Below, piece after piece: positions 17,519 to 26,093 of a stretch of DNA of 64,000 bases (positions are counted from its first letter, which is position 1; each line of letters opens with the position of its first letter). Made by a program: the position numbers and the translations under genes. The stretch spans positions 2,418,001 through 2,482,000 of the forward strand of contig NZ_CP072014.1 of assembly GCF_017603825.1 (NCBI RefSeq), in the 5' to 3' direction. Below the pieces are notes generated by a model. The model made no database searches. It was not told the DNA's origin and saw only the letters and a program-made list of their open reading frames with translations. The stretch is from Arthrobacter crystallopoietes (lineage in GTDB: Bacteria; Actinomycetota; Actinomycetes; Actinomycetales; Micrococcaceae).

Positions 17519-19246
17519 TCACAAATCTCCGACAACCGTCGACCGTCCGGCATCCCTGGTGGCGCGTTGTACGTCAGTTGGCAGTTTCACGGTGACCTTG
17601 GTTCCAGCACCCAGCCGGCTAGCAACTTCGATGGTGCCACCGTGACGGTTCACTACTTCCTTGGTAACCACCAGCCCGAGCCCCGTGCCGTGGGCGCCGG
17701 AACTTCGCGCGGAGCTGGACCGGAAATACCGGTCAAAGACACGGCGCTGGTCTGCGGCATCCATGCCGTAGCCGGTGTCTTCGACCTCCAAAACCGACGT
17801 TCCCTGATCCTGCCACCCGCGGATACGGACGATGCTGTCCCGAGGGGAGTATTTGACTGCATTGGAGAGCAGGTTGTCCATTACCTGCGTCATGCGTCCG
17901 GGGTCTATGTGCGCCGGCAGTTCCCGGTCGACTTCGTTGACCAGGGCGATGCCCTTGGCCGCTGCGCCGGCTGTTGCGGACAGCATGCTTCTCTTGACCA
18001 CGTCCGCCAGGTCTGCGGCTTCGGTCTGGATTTCGAGCGTCCCGGCCGATGAGGAGAGGAAGTCCGAAACCAGCTCCAGCAGCCGTTCTGCGTTGCGGTC
18101 AGCCACGGCGAGGTGCTTTGTAACCTGGCCGGGCAGGCCAGGATGTTCCAGTGCCAGGTCCACGTAGGCAAGGATCGAGGTCAGCGGCGTCCGGAGTTCG
18201 TGCGAAATGGCCGACATAAAATCATCCTTGGCTGCCAAGGCGGCCAATTGGTCTGTCACGTCCTTGAACAAGACAACTGATCCTGCCGACTCCGCGTCCG
18301 CCCGTGGGCCTGGTATGCGCGCCTGATGGCCGGAGATCTTGCGTGCGGTGGCCGACAGGGCAATCCGTTGCGCTCCATCGCCCAGCCACATGATCTGACC
18401 GGAGAATTCCTCCGACCTGGACGCTTTGTACACGGCGCGAGCCTCGGGCGGCAGGGGAGTTACGCCGTCGTCGTCGTAAATCTTGGACTGTTCTGTCTGC
18501 AGATCCGGCGCCGCTGCGCATCCCGGCGGGGACGCGCGGACCGCGAATTCTTCCTGCTGCCGGTTGACCAGTGTGACGGCGCCGCGGGAGTCCACGGCGA
18601 CCAGTCCGACGTCGATGCTGTCCACGACTGCATGCAGCAGCTGCTCGCGTTCCCGGCTGGCCTGCAGCACCTTGTGCAGTTCGGCCTCGGCGGCAGCGAT
18701 CTGAGCCCGCTGGAACTCCAGATTGTTGGCCACAATGTGCACCGAGACGGAGATGGCCAGCATGATAACCGGCGCGAGCACCAAGCGCAGCAGGTGGGGT
18801 GTGTTCACGGCTTCGGAGAGCAGGACGGGCACGAGGACAGCCAGCAGGCTTCCGGCAAAGCTGATCAGGATCCGGCTTTTCAGGACGCTCACGGAAAGCC
18901 AGATCACCGGGAAAACCAGCAGCATCCCCAAGCCGCTGAGCGCCTCGCCGTCGGCATGGAGCAACAGCGCGATCAGGGCGAAATCGATGATCGGAATGAT
19001 GTGGAAACTCCGAACCGGCAGCCGCTCCCACGGGATAAGCGCACAGAGCGCCAGGACCACAGCATGCAGCAGCAGGCAGAGGCGGAACCAGGGATTGGCG
19101 AACATGGCAGGCTCGACCAGGGCAAAGACTGCGGCAACCACGAGCATGCAGGAAACCAGCGGCAGCTGGCAGAGCACTACCCGGGCCCGCAGTCCGATGC
19201 TGTGGAAGCTCTCGGCGAAAGGCAGTTGTGTGCGGGGCCGGTGCAT
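17519..19246 (-). CDS. Membrane sensor histidine kinase with PAS-like domain
   Basis: 575 residues. About six N-terminal membrane helices (residues 25-170) form an integral sensor, followed by a short coiled coil, a PAS-like domain (about 205-330), and the kinase core: phospho-acceptor H349 in ISHELRTPLTSILAY, N-box DNLLSNAVKYSP, G1 DTGYGMD and G2 GTGLGLVVTKE. Start ATG has AAGGAGAG about seven bases upstream. No response regulator is adjacent. It is clearly related in the PAS-like and kinase parts to the soluble kinase at 26094-27590, which shares DDGVTPLPPE / PDGTTPIPPE and the flow of residues after it. Signal unknown. Confidence 0.9.
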   Translation of the reverse strand: MHRPRTQLPFAESFHSIGLRARVVLCQLPLVSCMLVVAAVFALVEPAMFANPWFRLCLLLHAVVLALCALIPWERLPVRSFHIIPIIDFALIALLLHADGEALSGLGMLLVFPVIWLSVSVLKSRILISFAGSLLAVLVPVLLSEAVNTPHLLRLVLAPVIMLAISVSVHIVANNLEFQRAQIAAAEAELHKVLQASREREQLLHAVVDSIDVGLVAVDSRGAVTLVNRQQEEFAVRASPPGCAAAPDLQTEQSKIYDDDGVTPLPPEARAVYKASRSEEFSGQIMWLGDGAQRIALSATARKISGHQARIPGPRADAESAGSVVLFKDVTDQLAALAAKDDFMSAISHELRTPLTSILAYVDLALEHPGLPGQVTKHLAVADRNAERLLELVSDFLSSSAGTLEIQTEAADLADVVKRSMLSATAGAAAKGIALVNEVDRELPAHIDPGRMTQVMDNLLSNAVKYSPRDSIVRIRGWQDQGTSVLEVEDTGYGMDAADQRRVFDRYFRSSSARSSGAHGTGLGLVVTKEVVNRHGGTIEVASRLGAGTKVTVKLPTDVQRATRDAGRSTVVGDL

Positions 19247-19543
19247 CGTCTCTCCTTGCCACCCCTTGGGCGGGGGAACGAATGGGTGGGCGGATGCTCA
19301 ACCAGGGATGCTGCAGTCGGTATGTTCCGCACCGCCGGCAGTCGTGTGGATTTGGCGCCGGAAGGAGCTTTCCGTAGGACAGGATAGCGGACCGGAAAGC
19401 GCCGGGCGGGTAACGGGGCGGGCACGCCGCGGTCCCATCGTCTCCCCGGGTTTCGGGCCTCGCGTCTCTGGTCTCGGGTGTCGGGTCCGTGGTCGTGGAA
19501 ACAGTAGACTGACCACACACTTCCCGGCGGATAGGCGACACCA
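19247..19543. promoter_or_regulatory. Divergent promoter region with a degenerate short repeat
   Basis: About 297 bases between the histidine kinase and the formate/nitrite-type channel gene, which are transcribed apart. Between about 19440 and 19505 the sequence is a run of imperfect TCTCGGGT/TCGGG-like words. Nothing else stands out. The region must hold both promoters; individual boxes cannot be assigned with confidence. Confidence 0.4.
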
Positions 19544-20395
19544 ATGAGCGACACCCAAGGCGATGCACGCCGGCGGGAACTTGGCGACAATTCAGGCCCG
19601 GTTGAGGAGGAGGTGGAGGAATCCTTCGACCGCACGGTTGAGGAAGGCGCGCAGCGGTTGAACCGGTCCTTTCGGGACGTACTCATCACAGGCTTGTTCG
19701 GCGGTTTTGAGATAGGCATTGGCATTATGGCCTACCTCGGTGTTCTCCATGAGACCGAGAACCACCTTCTCGCGGGACTAGCGTTCAGCGCAGGCCTCAT
19801 CGCGCTCCTGCTAGCCAAGAGCGAGCTGTTCACGGAGGGCTTTCTGGTCCCCATTGCCGCCGTTATCGCCCGGGAGGCAAGCTACGCGCAGCTTGGGAAG
19901 CTGTGGGGTGGCACACTCATTGCCAATCTGGTGGGCGGCTGGCTATTCATGGCGTTGATCATGACGGCGTTCCCGCAGTGGAGCGAGACGACCACGACGG
20001 CAGCCAACCACTTTCTCGACGCCGGGTTCAACTGGGAAACCGTGTGTCTTGCCGTGTTAGGGGGGAGCACCATCACGTTGATGACCCGCATGCAGCACGG
20101 GACGGACAGCGTCACCGGCAAGATTGCGGCCGCCATCGTCGGGGCTTTCCTGCTCGCCGGGCTGCAGCTCTTCCACTCGATCCTGGACTCGCTGCTGATC
20201 TTCGGTGCCATTCACGCAGGTGCGGACATCGACTACCTAGAGTGGCTCGGCTGGTTTTCCTATGTGGTGGTCTTCAACGTGCTGGGCGGGATCCTGCTGG
20301 TGACCGCGCTGCGGCTGGTGAGCGCCAGCAAGCTGGTGAAGGAACGGCGCGAGGACTCGCCCGTGAACCCGGAGGAGCCGCGCCACTCTGGTTAG
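19544..20395 (+). CDS. Formate/nitrite transporter-family channel
   Basis: 283-residue FNT-family (FocA/NirC, closest in layout to YfdC) membrane protein with six helices after a charged, acidic N-terminal tail of about 45 residues. Seen: GLFGGFEIGIGIMAYLG, FSAGLIALLLAKSELFTEGFLVPI (the family signature with the re-entrant loop), KLWGGTLIANLVGGW and GGSTITLMTRMQHGTDSVTGKI. It would pass small monovalent anions or their acids. Substrate is not decided by sequence. The long acidic N-terminus is usual for the YfdC-like branch. Confidence 0.85.
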   Translation: MSDTQGDARRRELGDNSGPVEEEVEESFDRTVEEGAQRLNRSFRDVLITGLFGGFEIGIGIMAYLGVLHETENHLLAGLAFSAGLIALLLAKSELFTEGFLVPIAAVIAREASYAQLGKLWGGTLIANLVGGWLFMALIMTAFPQWSETTTTAANHFLDAGFNWETVCLAVLGGSTITLMTRMQHGTDSVTGKIAAAIVGAFLLAGLQLFHSILDSLLIFGAIHAGADIDYLEWLGWFSYVVVFNVLGGILLVTALRLVSASKLVKERREDSPVNPEEPRHSG

Positions 20396-20479
20396 GTTCC
20401 GGTGAGAATCGAGGAGAGGCCTCGCAGGGAGCTGCTGTCTTCGTGCGCGGCCAATACCCAAGAGATGGAGCACGTGAGC

Positions 20480-21213
20480 ATGGATAAGCATTTGTTGGTC
20501 ACCGGCGGCAGCCGCGGAATTGGCGCTGCAGTTGTCAGGGGTGCTGTTTCGCGGGGCTACTCCGTGTCCTTCAGTTACAGCAGCGATGCAGAGAACGCCA
20601 CGCCTTTGGGTTGGAGCTGGCAGCGAAGGGGCATCGCGTCCAGGCTCTGCAAGCTGGTGAGGACGCAGCTAATCCGTTCCTTTTCGACCAGGCCGAGATG
20701 GAGTTCGGGCCGGTGGACCTGTTGGTGAACAACGCCGGCGTTACGGGTCCGCTGGGGCTGTTCGCCGATTCTGATGCAGAAACCGGCACGACGCATCTTC
20801 GACGTCAACGTCCACGGCACGATGTCCTACAGCCGCTTCGCAGTACAGCGGTGGCTGGAACGAGGGGCGGCCGGCGTCGTCGTCAATCTTGGATCCGTTG
20901 CCGCTACGACGGGTGCTCCCGGAGAGTACCTGGCCTATGCAGCCTCGAAAGCTGCCGTTGAAACCTTCACTAGGGGATTGGGCAAAGAGCTCGGTCCGCA
21001 GGGAACCCGGGTGGTCGCCGTTTCACCGGGGACAACCACACCTCCATTCACGCCGCTGCCGGGGATCCGGAGCGGCCGGGCCGGATTGCGGCGCGGGTGC
21101 CGCTTCTCCGGGTTGGGAATCCCGAAGAGGTCGCCGCCGCGGTTCTATGGGCGTTGTCCGACGAGGCGAGCTACGTGACCGGAACAGTCATCAGCGTTGC
21201 CGGAGGGCTGTGA
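20480..21213 (+). pseudogene. Frameshifted SDR oxidoreductase gene, copy 1
   Basis: Reads as a short-chain dehydrogenase in pieces: HLLVTGGSRGIGAAVVRGA (NAD(P)-binding Gly motif), then in another frame VDLLVNNAGVTGPLGL, then LGSVAATTGAPGEYLAYAASKAAVETF (catalytic S...Y-x-x-x-K), then in a further frame VTGTVISVAGGL and the stop. At least three frame changes are needed (near 20605, 20785 and 21040), so no functional enzyme can be made. All active-site motifs are otherwise intact, so the decay is recent. A near-identical copy lies at 24620-25351. Confidence 0.85.
20531..21210 (+). repeat. 680-bp direct repeat, left copy
   Basis: Aligns without any gap to 24669-25348 (offset 4138). By eye about seven substitutions are seen, so identity is near 99 percent. 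It covers all but the first 50 bases of the decayed SDR gene. Outside this block the two loci differ at once. The repeat pair encloses the SipW-type surface-protein cassette. Confidence 0.9.
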
Positions 21214-21457
21214 GTGCCGTATTGTTTAGCGGCTGAGAATCACTGGGGAAGCGCTCCGGATTCAGCATCTGCCAAATAGACTTTTATTGGGGAACGGGTG
21301 GCTCCAACTGCCATATTTCTGTGCCACCTCAAGAAGAGCTCAATTTCTCCATAACTTTGCTCTAGTTTTTGATAATTCGATTAACCAAATCATGTTCAGT
21401 CTCTAAGGTGTTGATTGCATCCCAAAGAGGGATGGCAATTACGTTGGGGGATTATTC
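21214..21457 (+). promoter_or_regulatory. AT-rich leader of the SipW-type cassette
   Basis: About 244 bases, clearly AT-richer than both sides, with A/T runs typical of an upstream promoter region. Close to the first gene is an imperfect hairpin, 21415-21423 pairing with 21429-21438 (TTGCATCCC with GGGATGGCAA, one bulged base), followed by the ribosome binding site GGGGGA before GTG 21458. The hairpin could be an operator or a leader structure. Confidence 0.45.
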
Positions 21458-22065
21458 GTGAAGCAGCAAAAGTCAAAGAAGGTACGGGCCATCCTGGCCG
21501 GCGGTCTGGTGCTCGGGGTGGGTGCAGCGGTGACGCTGGCAGCGTGGAACGACTCCGAGTTCGCGCAGGAGACGTTTACGGCAGGGTCGTTCAATCTGCA
21601 GGGCAGCGCTAGCGGGGCAGTGGGCTCCTACGGCGAGCATGCAATCTCCGAGGATGCCTTGGATTTGAGCTTCGGCAATGTCATCAACAATCTCTCGCCC
21701 GGCGACACCGCCTATGCTTCCTATTGGCTCCGCCTCGATGCGAACAGCACGACTAACGGCATACTTAATCCGATTGGGGTCGTTGCAGTTGCTGAGGGAA
21801 CCAACGCTGCTGCTATTGAATACACCATCAGCCGGGTTCCTGCCGGCGGCACTTGCGCAGCAGCAGCCCTGCCGGGGACGTAGTCGCTACCGGGACACAC
21901 CTCAATACTCAGGCGCCTGGGGCTGTAAAGGACATAACCCTGACCCCAGGGACTGCGGTCCAGCTCTGCCTCGAGGTAGAGGCCGCGGACGCGACAAAGT
22001 TCAAGCAGGGCCTCACTACCACCGCCACATGGCAGTTCGACGCTGTCTCCAGCGCTGCAAGTTAG
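21458..22065 (+). pseudogene. SipW-dependent secreted protein (TasA/camelysin-like), frameshifted
   Basis: N-terminus (basic start, then ILAGGLVLGVGAAVTLAAW-NDSEFAQETFTAGSFNLQ) is the typical SipW-type signal peptide: cleavage before a short W-x-D-x-E motif and the TF-x-AGSF strand. The first frame ends at a TAG near 21881. The adjacent frame continues the same domain from about 21863 (SPAGDVVATGTHLNTQAPGAVKDITLTPG, ending WQFDAVSSAAS). The break lies in a GCAGCAGCAGC tract, so it may be a slippage mutation or a switchable site. With one base restored the protein would be about 202 residues, equal in size to its neighbour. Confidence 0.8.
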
Positions 22066-22071
22066 TCAGCC

Positions 22072-22683
22072 ATGCGCCGCCATTCAGTGGCGATCCGGCG
22101 CGATCGACGCTGGTTTCTCCGTTTGCGCGCCGTCCTCGCCGGGGGTCTTGTCCTCGGCGTGGGCGGCGCGTTGACCTTGGCCGCCTGGACGGACCAGGAG
22201 CATGCGGCCGGTACCTTCGAAGCCGGTGTCTTTGGCATCGAGGGCAACCCGAACGGGACGGTTTGGGGCGAACACCCTACGGGACAGCTCGCGGCCACAT
22301 TGAACTTTAGTACGGGCACCGTCATGTATCCGTCGTCGTTGCACTACGCCTACCTCGACCTACGGACCACAGCCGTATCTACAATGTCCGGCACCGTGAA
22401 GCTTGCCTCGTCGGTGGGAACGGGTGACTTGTCTCCCTATCTGAGTTACCGCGTGGCACTAGTGCCGGCGGGGACCGGTTGCAATGCCTCGTCGGTAACC
22501 GGTGCCTACCTTGGCACCGGGACGCTGCCCGCCACCGAAGTTGCTCGTGGCGTAGCCGCGAAGGCAACAAACACTGTCCGCTATTGCTTCGAGGTTCGTC
22601 TGGACCCAGCGACCCCCAATGCAATGCAGGGGAAGGCCGGCGCCATCTCGTGGGGCTTCGCGGCCGAATCCGCAACGCCGTAA
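22072..22683 (+). CDS. SipW-dependent-type secreted protein (TasA/camelysin-like)
   Basis: 203 residues. Basic N-region with RRDRRWFLRLRAVLAGG, hydrophobic core, then AAWTDQEHAAGTFEAGVFGIEG, the same arrangement as in the preceding gene: SipW-type signal peptide and the first strand of a TasA/camelysin-like beta-sandwich. Two Cys (GTGCNAS and RYCFEV) may pair after export. It starts seven bases after the upstream stop and is followed by the gene for the matching signal peptidase. Likely role: surface or matrix fibre subunit, by analogy with TasA; not shown for this subgroup. Confidence 0.8.
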   Translation: MRRHSVAIRRDRRWFLRLRAVLAGGLVLGVGGALTLAAWTDQEHAAGTFEAGVFGIEGNPNGTVWGEHPTGQLAATLNFSTGTVMYPSSLHYAYLDLRTTAVSTMSGTVKLASSVGTGDLSPYLSYRVALVPAGTGCNASSVTGAYLGTGTLPATEVARGVAAKATNTVRYCFEVRLDPATPNAMQGKAGAISWGFAAESATP

Positions 22684-22726
22684 GCCCCTCGGGTTCAGGA
22701 CAACTAGCTACGGGAAGGAGAGGGGG

Positions 22727-23968
22727 ATGGCGACTCATCGCATCCGCCGCTTCCTCGGCAACGCGCTACTCAACATTGCTGCGCTAGGCGGGATGGCATG
22801 CATCGTGCTGGTCGCGTTGGCCTACGCCTTCAACATCACGCTGATCATGTTCAAGACCGGTTCGATGGGCCCCACGATTCCGGCTGGATCCGTCGCCGTA
22901 GTAAAGGAGATCCCGGCATCGGAGATCAGCGTCGGCGACATCGTCACGGTGGACCGCGAGGCCATGCTGCCAGTAACGCACCGCGTCACCTCGATTTCCC
23001 ATGGTCCGGCGGCAGAGCAACGCATCATCACCATGAAAGGCGATGCCAACGACGCCGAGGACCCTGCTCCCTATACCGTCGCGAACGTCCGTCTCACGAT
23101 GGCGCACGTGCCCGAGCTGGCCAAGATTGTGGTCTGGTTCGGCAACCCATACATCCTCGGCGGCCTCACTTCCGGCGCCGCAATACTGGTCACCTGGGCT
23201 TTCTGGCCCCGGGATCACGAGAACACTGATGGGGACGAGGACGACGGAGGCACCGGCGGAGACGGCGCCGGCCGGCGGCGGAAGCACGGTCGGCGCTCCG
23301 CGCGGACTGCGCGGGCCGCGAGCCTGACCGGAGTGTTCTGCGCCGTGGTCATCGGCGGTGTTGTCCATCCGGCGGCGCCGGCCCATGCAGCGGAGTCCGA
23401 GCATGTCGTCTCAGGGAAGCATCTTCGACTGACGTCTATCAGCGACCCGGGGCAGACTCGAAACATGGTGCCGGGTGTGCCTGTGCAATGGCAGGTGGGA
23501 GTCATTGCCAACGCTCCCCATCCCGGTGAAGTGAGGATCGGCCTAGCGGGATCGGGCGCGGAATCGATGCAGGTGGACACAACTGTCGCTGTCTGTACTG
23601 AGCCGTGGGTCGACGGAAACTGTTCGGGGAGGATTACTTCGACGAAGGCGTTCGGGACGTTGGAGCAGGGAGGTCCCGATCAACACGTCGCCACGATGCC
23701 CGCCGATGAGGAACGCTGGCTGCTGTTCGACGTGGCCCTGCCCGAAGCAGCCGCTCCGCTGGCCGGAGACTCCATCGAGCTGAAGATCCATGCCGACGGC
23801 AGCGGGGACAAGGTTGGCGTTGCGCTCGAGGGTGGGCTGCCTCAAGACCTGCCTACAACGGGAGCGGAAGCCGGACGAGTATTGTGGCTGGGAGCTGGTG
23901 CCATCGTGACCGGGTTGCTGCTGGCACTGACTGCGCGGGTAGTGAAACGAGGTGGGGATGATGATTGA
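22727..23968 (+). CDS. SipW-type signal peptidase fused to an LPTTG-anchored ectodomain
   Basis: 413 residues from ATG 22727 (GGAAGGAG upstream). Residues 11-40 are a membrane helix; 41-135 is a signal peptidase I domain of the SipW/archaeal type with S46 (TGSMGPTIPAGS), H85 (VTHRVTSI) in place of the usual Lys, and D106 (KGDANDAED); 136-160 a second helix; 161-197 an acidic then basic linker; 198-222 looks like an internal signal peptide ending A-H-A-A; 223-374 a secreted beta-rich domain; L375-P-T-T-G379, a helix and a basic tail form a sortase signal. Signal peptidases normally end after the second helix. It likely processes the neighbouring SipW-type precursors. Confidence 0.85.
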   Translation: MATHRIRRFLGNALLNIAALGGMACIVLVALAYAFNITLIMFKTGSMGPTIPAGSVAVVKEIPASEISVGDIVTVDREAMLPVTHRVTSISHGPAAEQRIITMKGDANDAEDPAPYTVANVRLTMAHVPELAKIVVWFGNPYILGGLTSGAAILVTWAFWPRDHENTDGDEDDGGTGGDGAGRRRKHGRRSARTARAASLTGVFCAVVIGGVVHPAAPAHAAESEHVVSGKHLRLTSISDPGQTRNMVPGVPVQWQVGVIANAPHPGEVRIGLAGSGAESMQVDTTVAVCTEPWVDGNCSGRITSTKAFGTLEQGGPDQHVATMPADEERWLLFDVALPEAAAPLAGDSIELKIHADGSGDKVGVALEGGLPQDLPTTGAEAGRVLWLGAGAIVTGLLLALTARVVKRGGDDD

Positions 23969-24506
23969 GTCTTTGCCTGGGTCGCGGTCCAGGAAGGGAA
24001 GAGCCGCGCGGCCAAAGGTCTTCGCAGTCATTGCCGCTTTGACCCTGTTGACTATGGGACTGGTTCCGGGGCCTGCACCAACTGAAGCGGCTTGGTTGGA
24101 CCAGGAAATGTCCGCGTCATCATTTAAGGCGCGTGTGATATCCGCCCCTGTAATCACTGGCTGTACGGCGCATAATACGCTCCTCAGCGGCCCGAGCATT
24201 GTCCTGACGTGGAAGCTGCCGTCCGGCTACCAGTTGGCGAATGCACGGTACTGGTTTGTAAACAAAGCGATATCAAACCCGAGTGAACTCTCGCGCACAA
24301 CCGGAGCAACAACTACCGGCCCGTCCGGGGACACGTTTACGACAACTTACAGTGGCGGGCTGTTGGATATCTTGCTTGGAGGGTCAGCGTCCGTGGGCTT
24401 ATCCCTGGTTGGCCCCGTGCCATGGGAGTCCAAAATTTCATACGCAGTGGCGTCGATTCCGGTTCTGGGCAGTAGGGACTGTAGTTCCACGATTCAGCAG
24501 GCCTGA
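23958..24506 (+). CDS. SipW-dependent-type secreted protein
   Basis: About 182 residues. Starts within the end of the upstream gene (ATG 23958, overlap 11 bases; GTG 23952 and ATG 23961 are alternatives, AGGTGGGG upstream). Basic N-region, hydrophobic core VFAVIAALTLLTMGLV, then EAAWLDQEMSASSFKA, the same W-x-D-x-E plus S-F pattern as the other cassette proteins. The rest is a Thr/Ser-rich beta domain with two Cys (GCTAHN and RDCSST) that could pair. Third substrate of the cassette. Function beyond surface location is not known. Confidence 0.75.
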   Translation: MMIESLPGSRSRKGRAARPKVFAVIAALTLLTMGLVPGPAPTEAAWLDQEMSASSFKARVISAPVITGCTAHNTLLSGPSIVLTWKLPSGYQLANARYWFVNKAISNPSELSRTTGATTTGPSGDTFTTTYSGGLLDILLGGSASVGLSLVGPVPWESKISYAVASIPVLGSRDCSSTIQQA

Positions 24507-24619
24507 CTCGTGGAGCTTCAGGCTTCGATTCCGTCTGGTTGCCCGGAGTAGGAACTCCTTTTCGGTACGGACGCTGGCATCAAGATTAGCCACCTCTAGT
24601 CAATGGACGGCGCTGTCAC

Positions 24620-25351
24620 ATGGATAAACATTGCTAGTTACGGGCGGCAGCCGCGGAATGGTGCCGCAGTTGTCAGGGGTGCTGTTTCGCGGGGCTACTC
24701 CGTGTCCTTCAGTTACAGCAGCGATGCAGAGAACGCCACGCCTTTGCGTTGGAACTGGCAGCGAAGGGGCATCGCGTCCAGGCTCTGCAAGCTGGTGAGG
24801 ACGCAGCTAATCCGTTCCTTTTCGACCAGGCCGAGATGGAGTTCGGGCCGGTGGACCTGTTGGTGAACAACGCCGGCGTTACGGGTCCGCTGGGGCTGTT
24901 CGCCGATTCTGATGCAGAAACCGGCACGACGCATCTTCGACGTCAACGTCCACGGCACGATGTCCTACAGCCGCTTCGCAGTACAGCGGTGGCTGGAACG
25001 AGGGGCGGCCGGCGTCGTCGTCAATCTTGGATCCGTTGCCGCTACGACGGGTGCTCCCGGTGAGTACCTGGCCTATGCAGCCTCGAAAGCTGCCGTTGAA
25101 ACCTTCACTAGGGGATTGGGCAAAGAGCTCGGTCCGCAGGGAATCCGGGTGGTCGCCGTTTCACCGGGGACAACCACACCTCCATTCACGCCGCTGCCGG
25201 GGATCCGGAGCGGCCGGGCCGGATTGCGGCGCGGGTGCCGCTTCTCCGGGTTGGGAATCCTGAAGAGTTTGCCGCCGCGGTTCTATGGGCGTTGTCCGAC
25301 GAGGCGAGCTACGTGACCGGAACAGTCATCAGCGTTGCCGGAGGGCTGTAG
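24620..25351 (+). pseudogene. Frameshifted SDR oxidoreductase gene, copy 2
   Basis: Same decayed short-chain dehydrogenase as at 20480-21213, with the same frame changes at equivalent positions. The first 50 bases are more decayed here (ATG GAT AAA CAT TGC TAG introduces a stop and the Gly-rich motif is one base short). From 24669 to 25348 it is almost identical to copy 1. Sharing the lesions means the copying took place after inactivation or that gene conversion keeps the two alike. Confidence 0.85.
24669..25348 (+). repeat. 680-bp direct repeat, right copy
   Basis: Partner of 20531-21210 in the same orientation, no gaps in the alignment. The pair could recombine and delete the 4.1 kb between them, removing all the SipW-type genes in one step. 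Confidence 0.9.
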
Positions 25352-25432
25352 CCGCACTCGGCGCACCTGCCCCGACGTATAGCGACGAACTGGGCCCTCG
25401 ACGGGTGGAGTGGCGCAACGGACAATGAAACC

Positions 25433-26074
25433 ATGAAAAAGCCCAGATCGCTTCCTATCCTGTCCGCTGCTGCGGGCCTGGCCTTCGTCATGACCGGGTG
25501 CGACTCTGTCGAGGACGGGCCGGCCACCACCGGCGAGGGCACGCAAGAACAAGTTGCTCCGGAAACTACTGGCGCTACTCCCGAGCCCACGGTTACGTCG
25601 CCGGCAGCAGCGAGTGCGTCCCCCGGGCCAACGAGTCCGGGGACAGGGGGAGTGACCGGAACTCCGCCGACCGGCGATACGAATGGAGACGCCGCCGTCG
25701 CAACTGCGGTAGCGGCGGTGGCCGGCAGCGCGGCTATCGAGGTTGACTACAGCAGTGACCGGTTGGGCTGGGAAGTCGAGCTCATCAGCGGTGGCTTGGA
25801 GTACGAGGTGCTGCTACTGGCGGACGGCAGCGAGGTGCTGGAACAGCGGGAAAAGGGCCCGGCGGACGAGGAAGACCGGCTTGCGGTCGAATCAGCCGCC
25901 GTTCCTCTGGTCGAGGCGATCAGTACGGCCCATCAGGTCATCAATGGGAACCTGTCGGAAGCGTCACTGGAGGATGAGGACGACAGGCCCGTGTGGGAAG
26001 TGGAAATCAGGGCCGAGGATGGCAGCGTCAACGAGGTGATTATCGACGCCGTCAGCGGGGAGCGGATCCGCTAG
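25433..26074 (+). CDS. PepSY-domain lipoprotein
   Basis: 213 residues. Signal peptide with lipobox V-M-T-G-C, so a lipid-anchored extracytoplasmic protein. A Thr/Pro/Gly/Ser-rich spacer (about 25-85) is followed by two PepSY-like modules: AVAGSAAIEVDYSSDRLGWEVELISGGLEYEVLL and AISTAHQVINGNLSEASLEDEDDRPVWEVEIR, with the final NEVIIDAVSGERI. PepSY modules are found in peptidase propeptides and sensor-linked lipoproteins and are thought to inhibit or bind partners. It converges on a histidine kinase gene 20 bases away; a functional link is possible. A broken relative lies at 11175-11481. Confidence 0.85.
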   Translation: MKKPRSLPILSAAAGLAFVMTGCDSVEDGPATTGEGTQEQVAPETTGATPEPTVTSPAAASASPGPTSPGTGGVTGTPPTGDTNGDAAVATAVAAVAGSAAIEVDYSSDRLGWEVELISGGLEYEVLLLADGSEVLEQREKGPADEEDRLAVESAAVPLVEAISTAHQVINGNLSEASLEDEDDRPVWEVEIRAEDGSVNEVIIDAVSGERIR

Positions 26075-26093
26075 GCCGGACGCCGGCGAGTTC

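Noticed and set aside
18222-19568. 448-codon reverse frame overlapping the membrane histidine kinase
   Set aside because: It is the kinase gene read in the wrong frame; it has Pro/Arg/Ala-rich text and no start signal.
21214-21457. Cyclic-di-GMP or similar riboswitch in the leader of the surface cassette
   Set aside because: The short imperfect hairpin does not show the conserved core of any riboswitch class I could recall.
24603-24866. Possible intact short protein at the start of SDR copy 2
   Set aside because: It is only the first broken segment of the SDR relic, out of frame with the rest.
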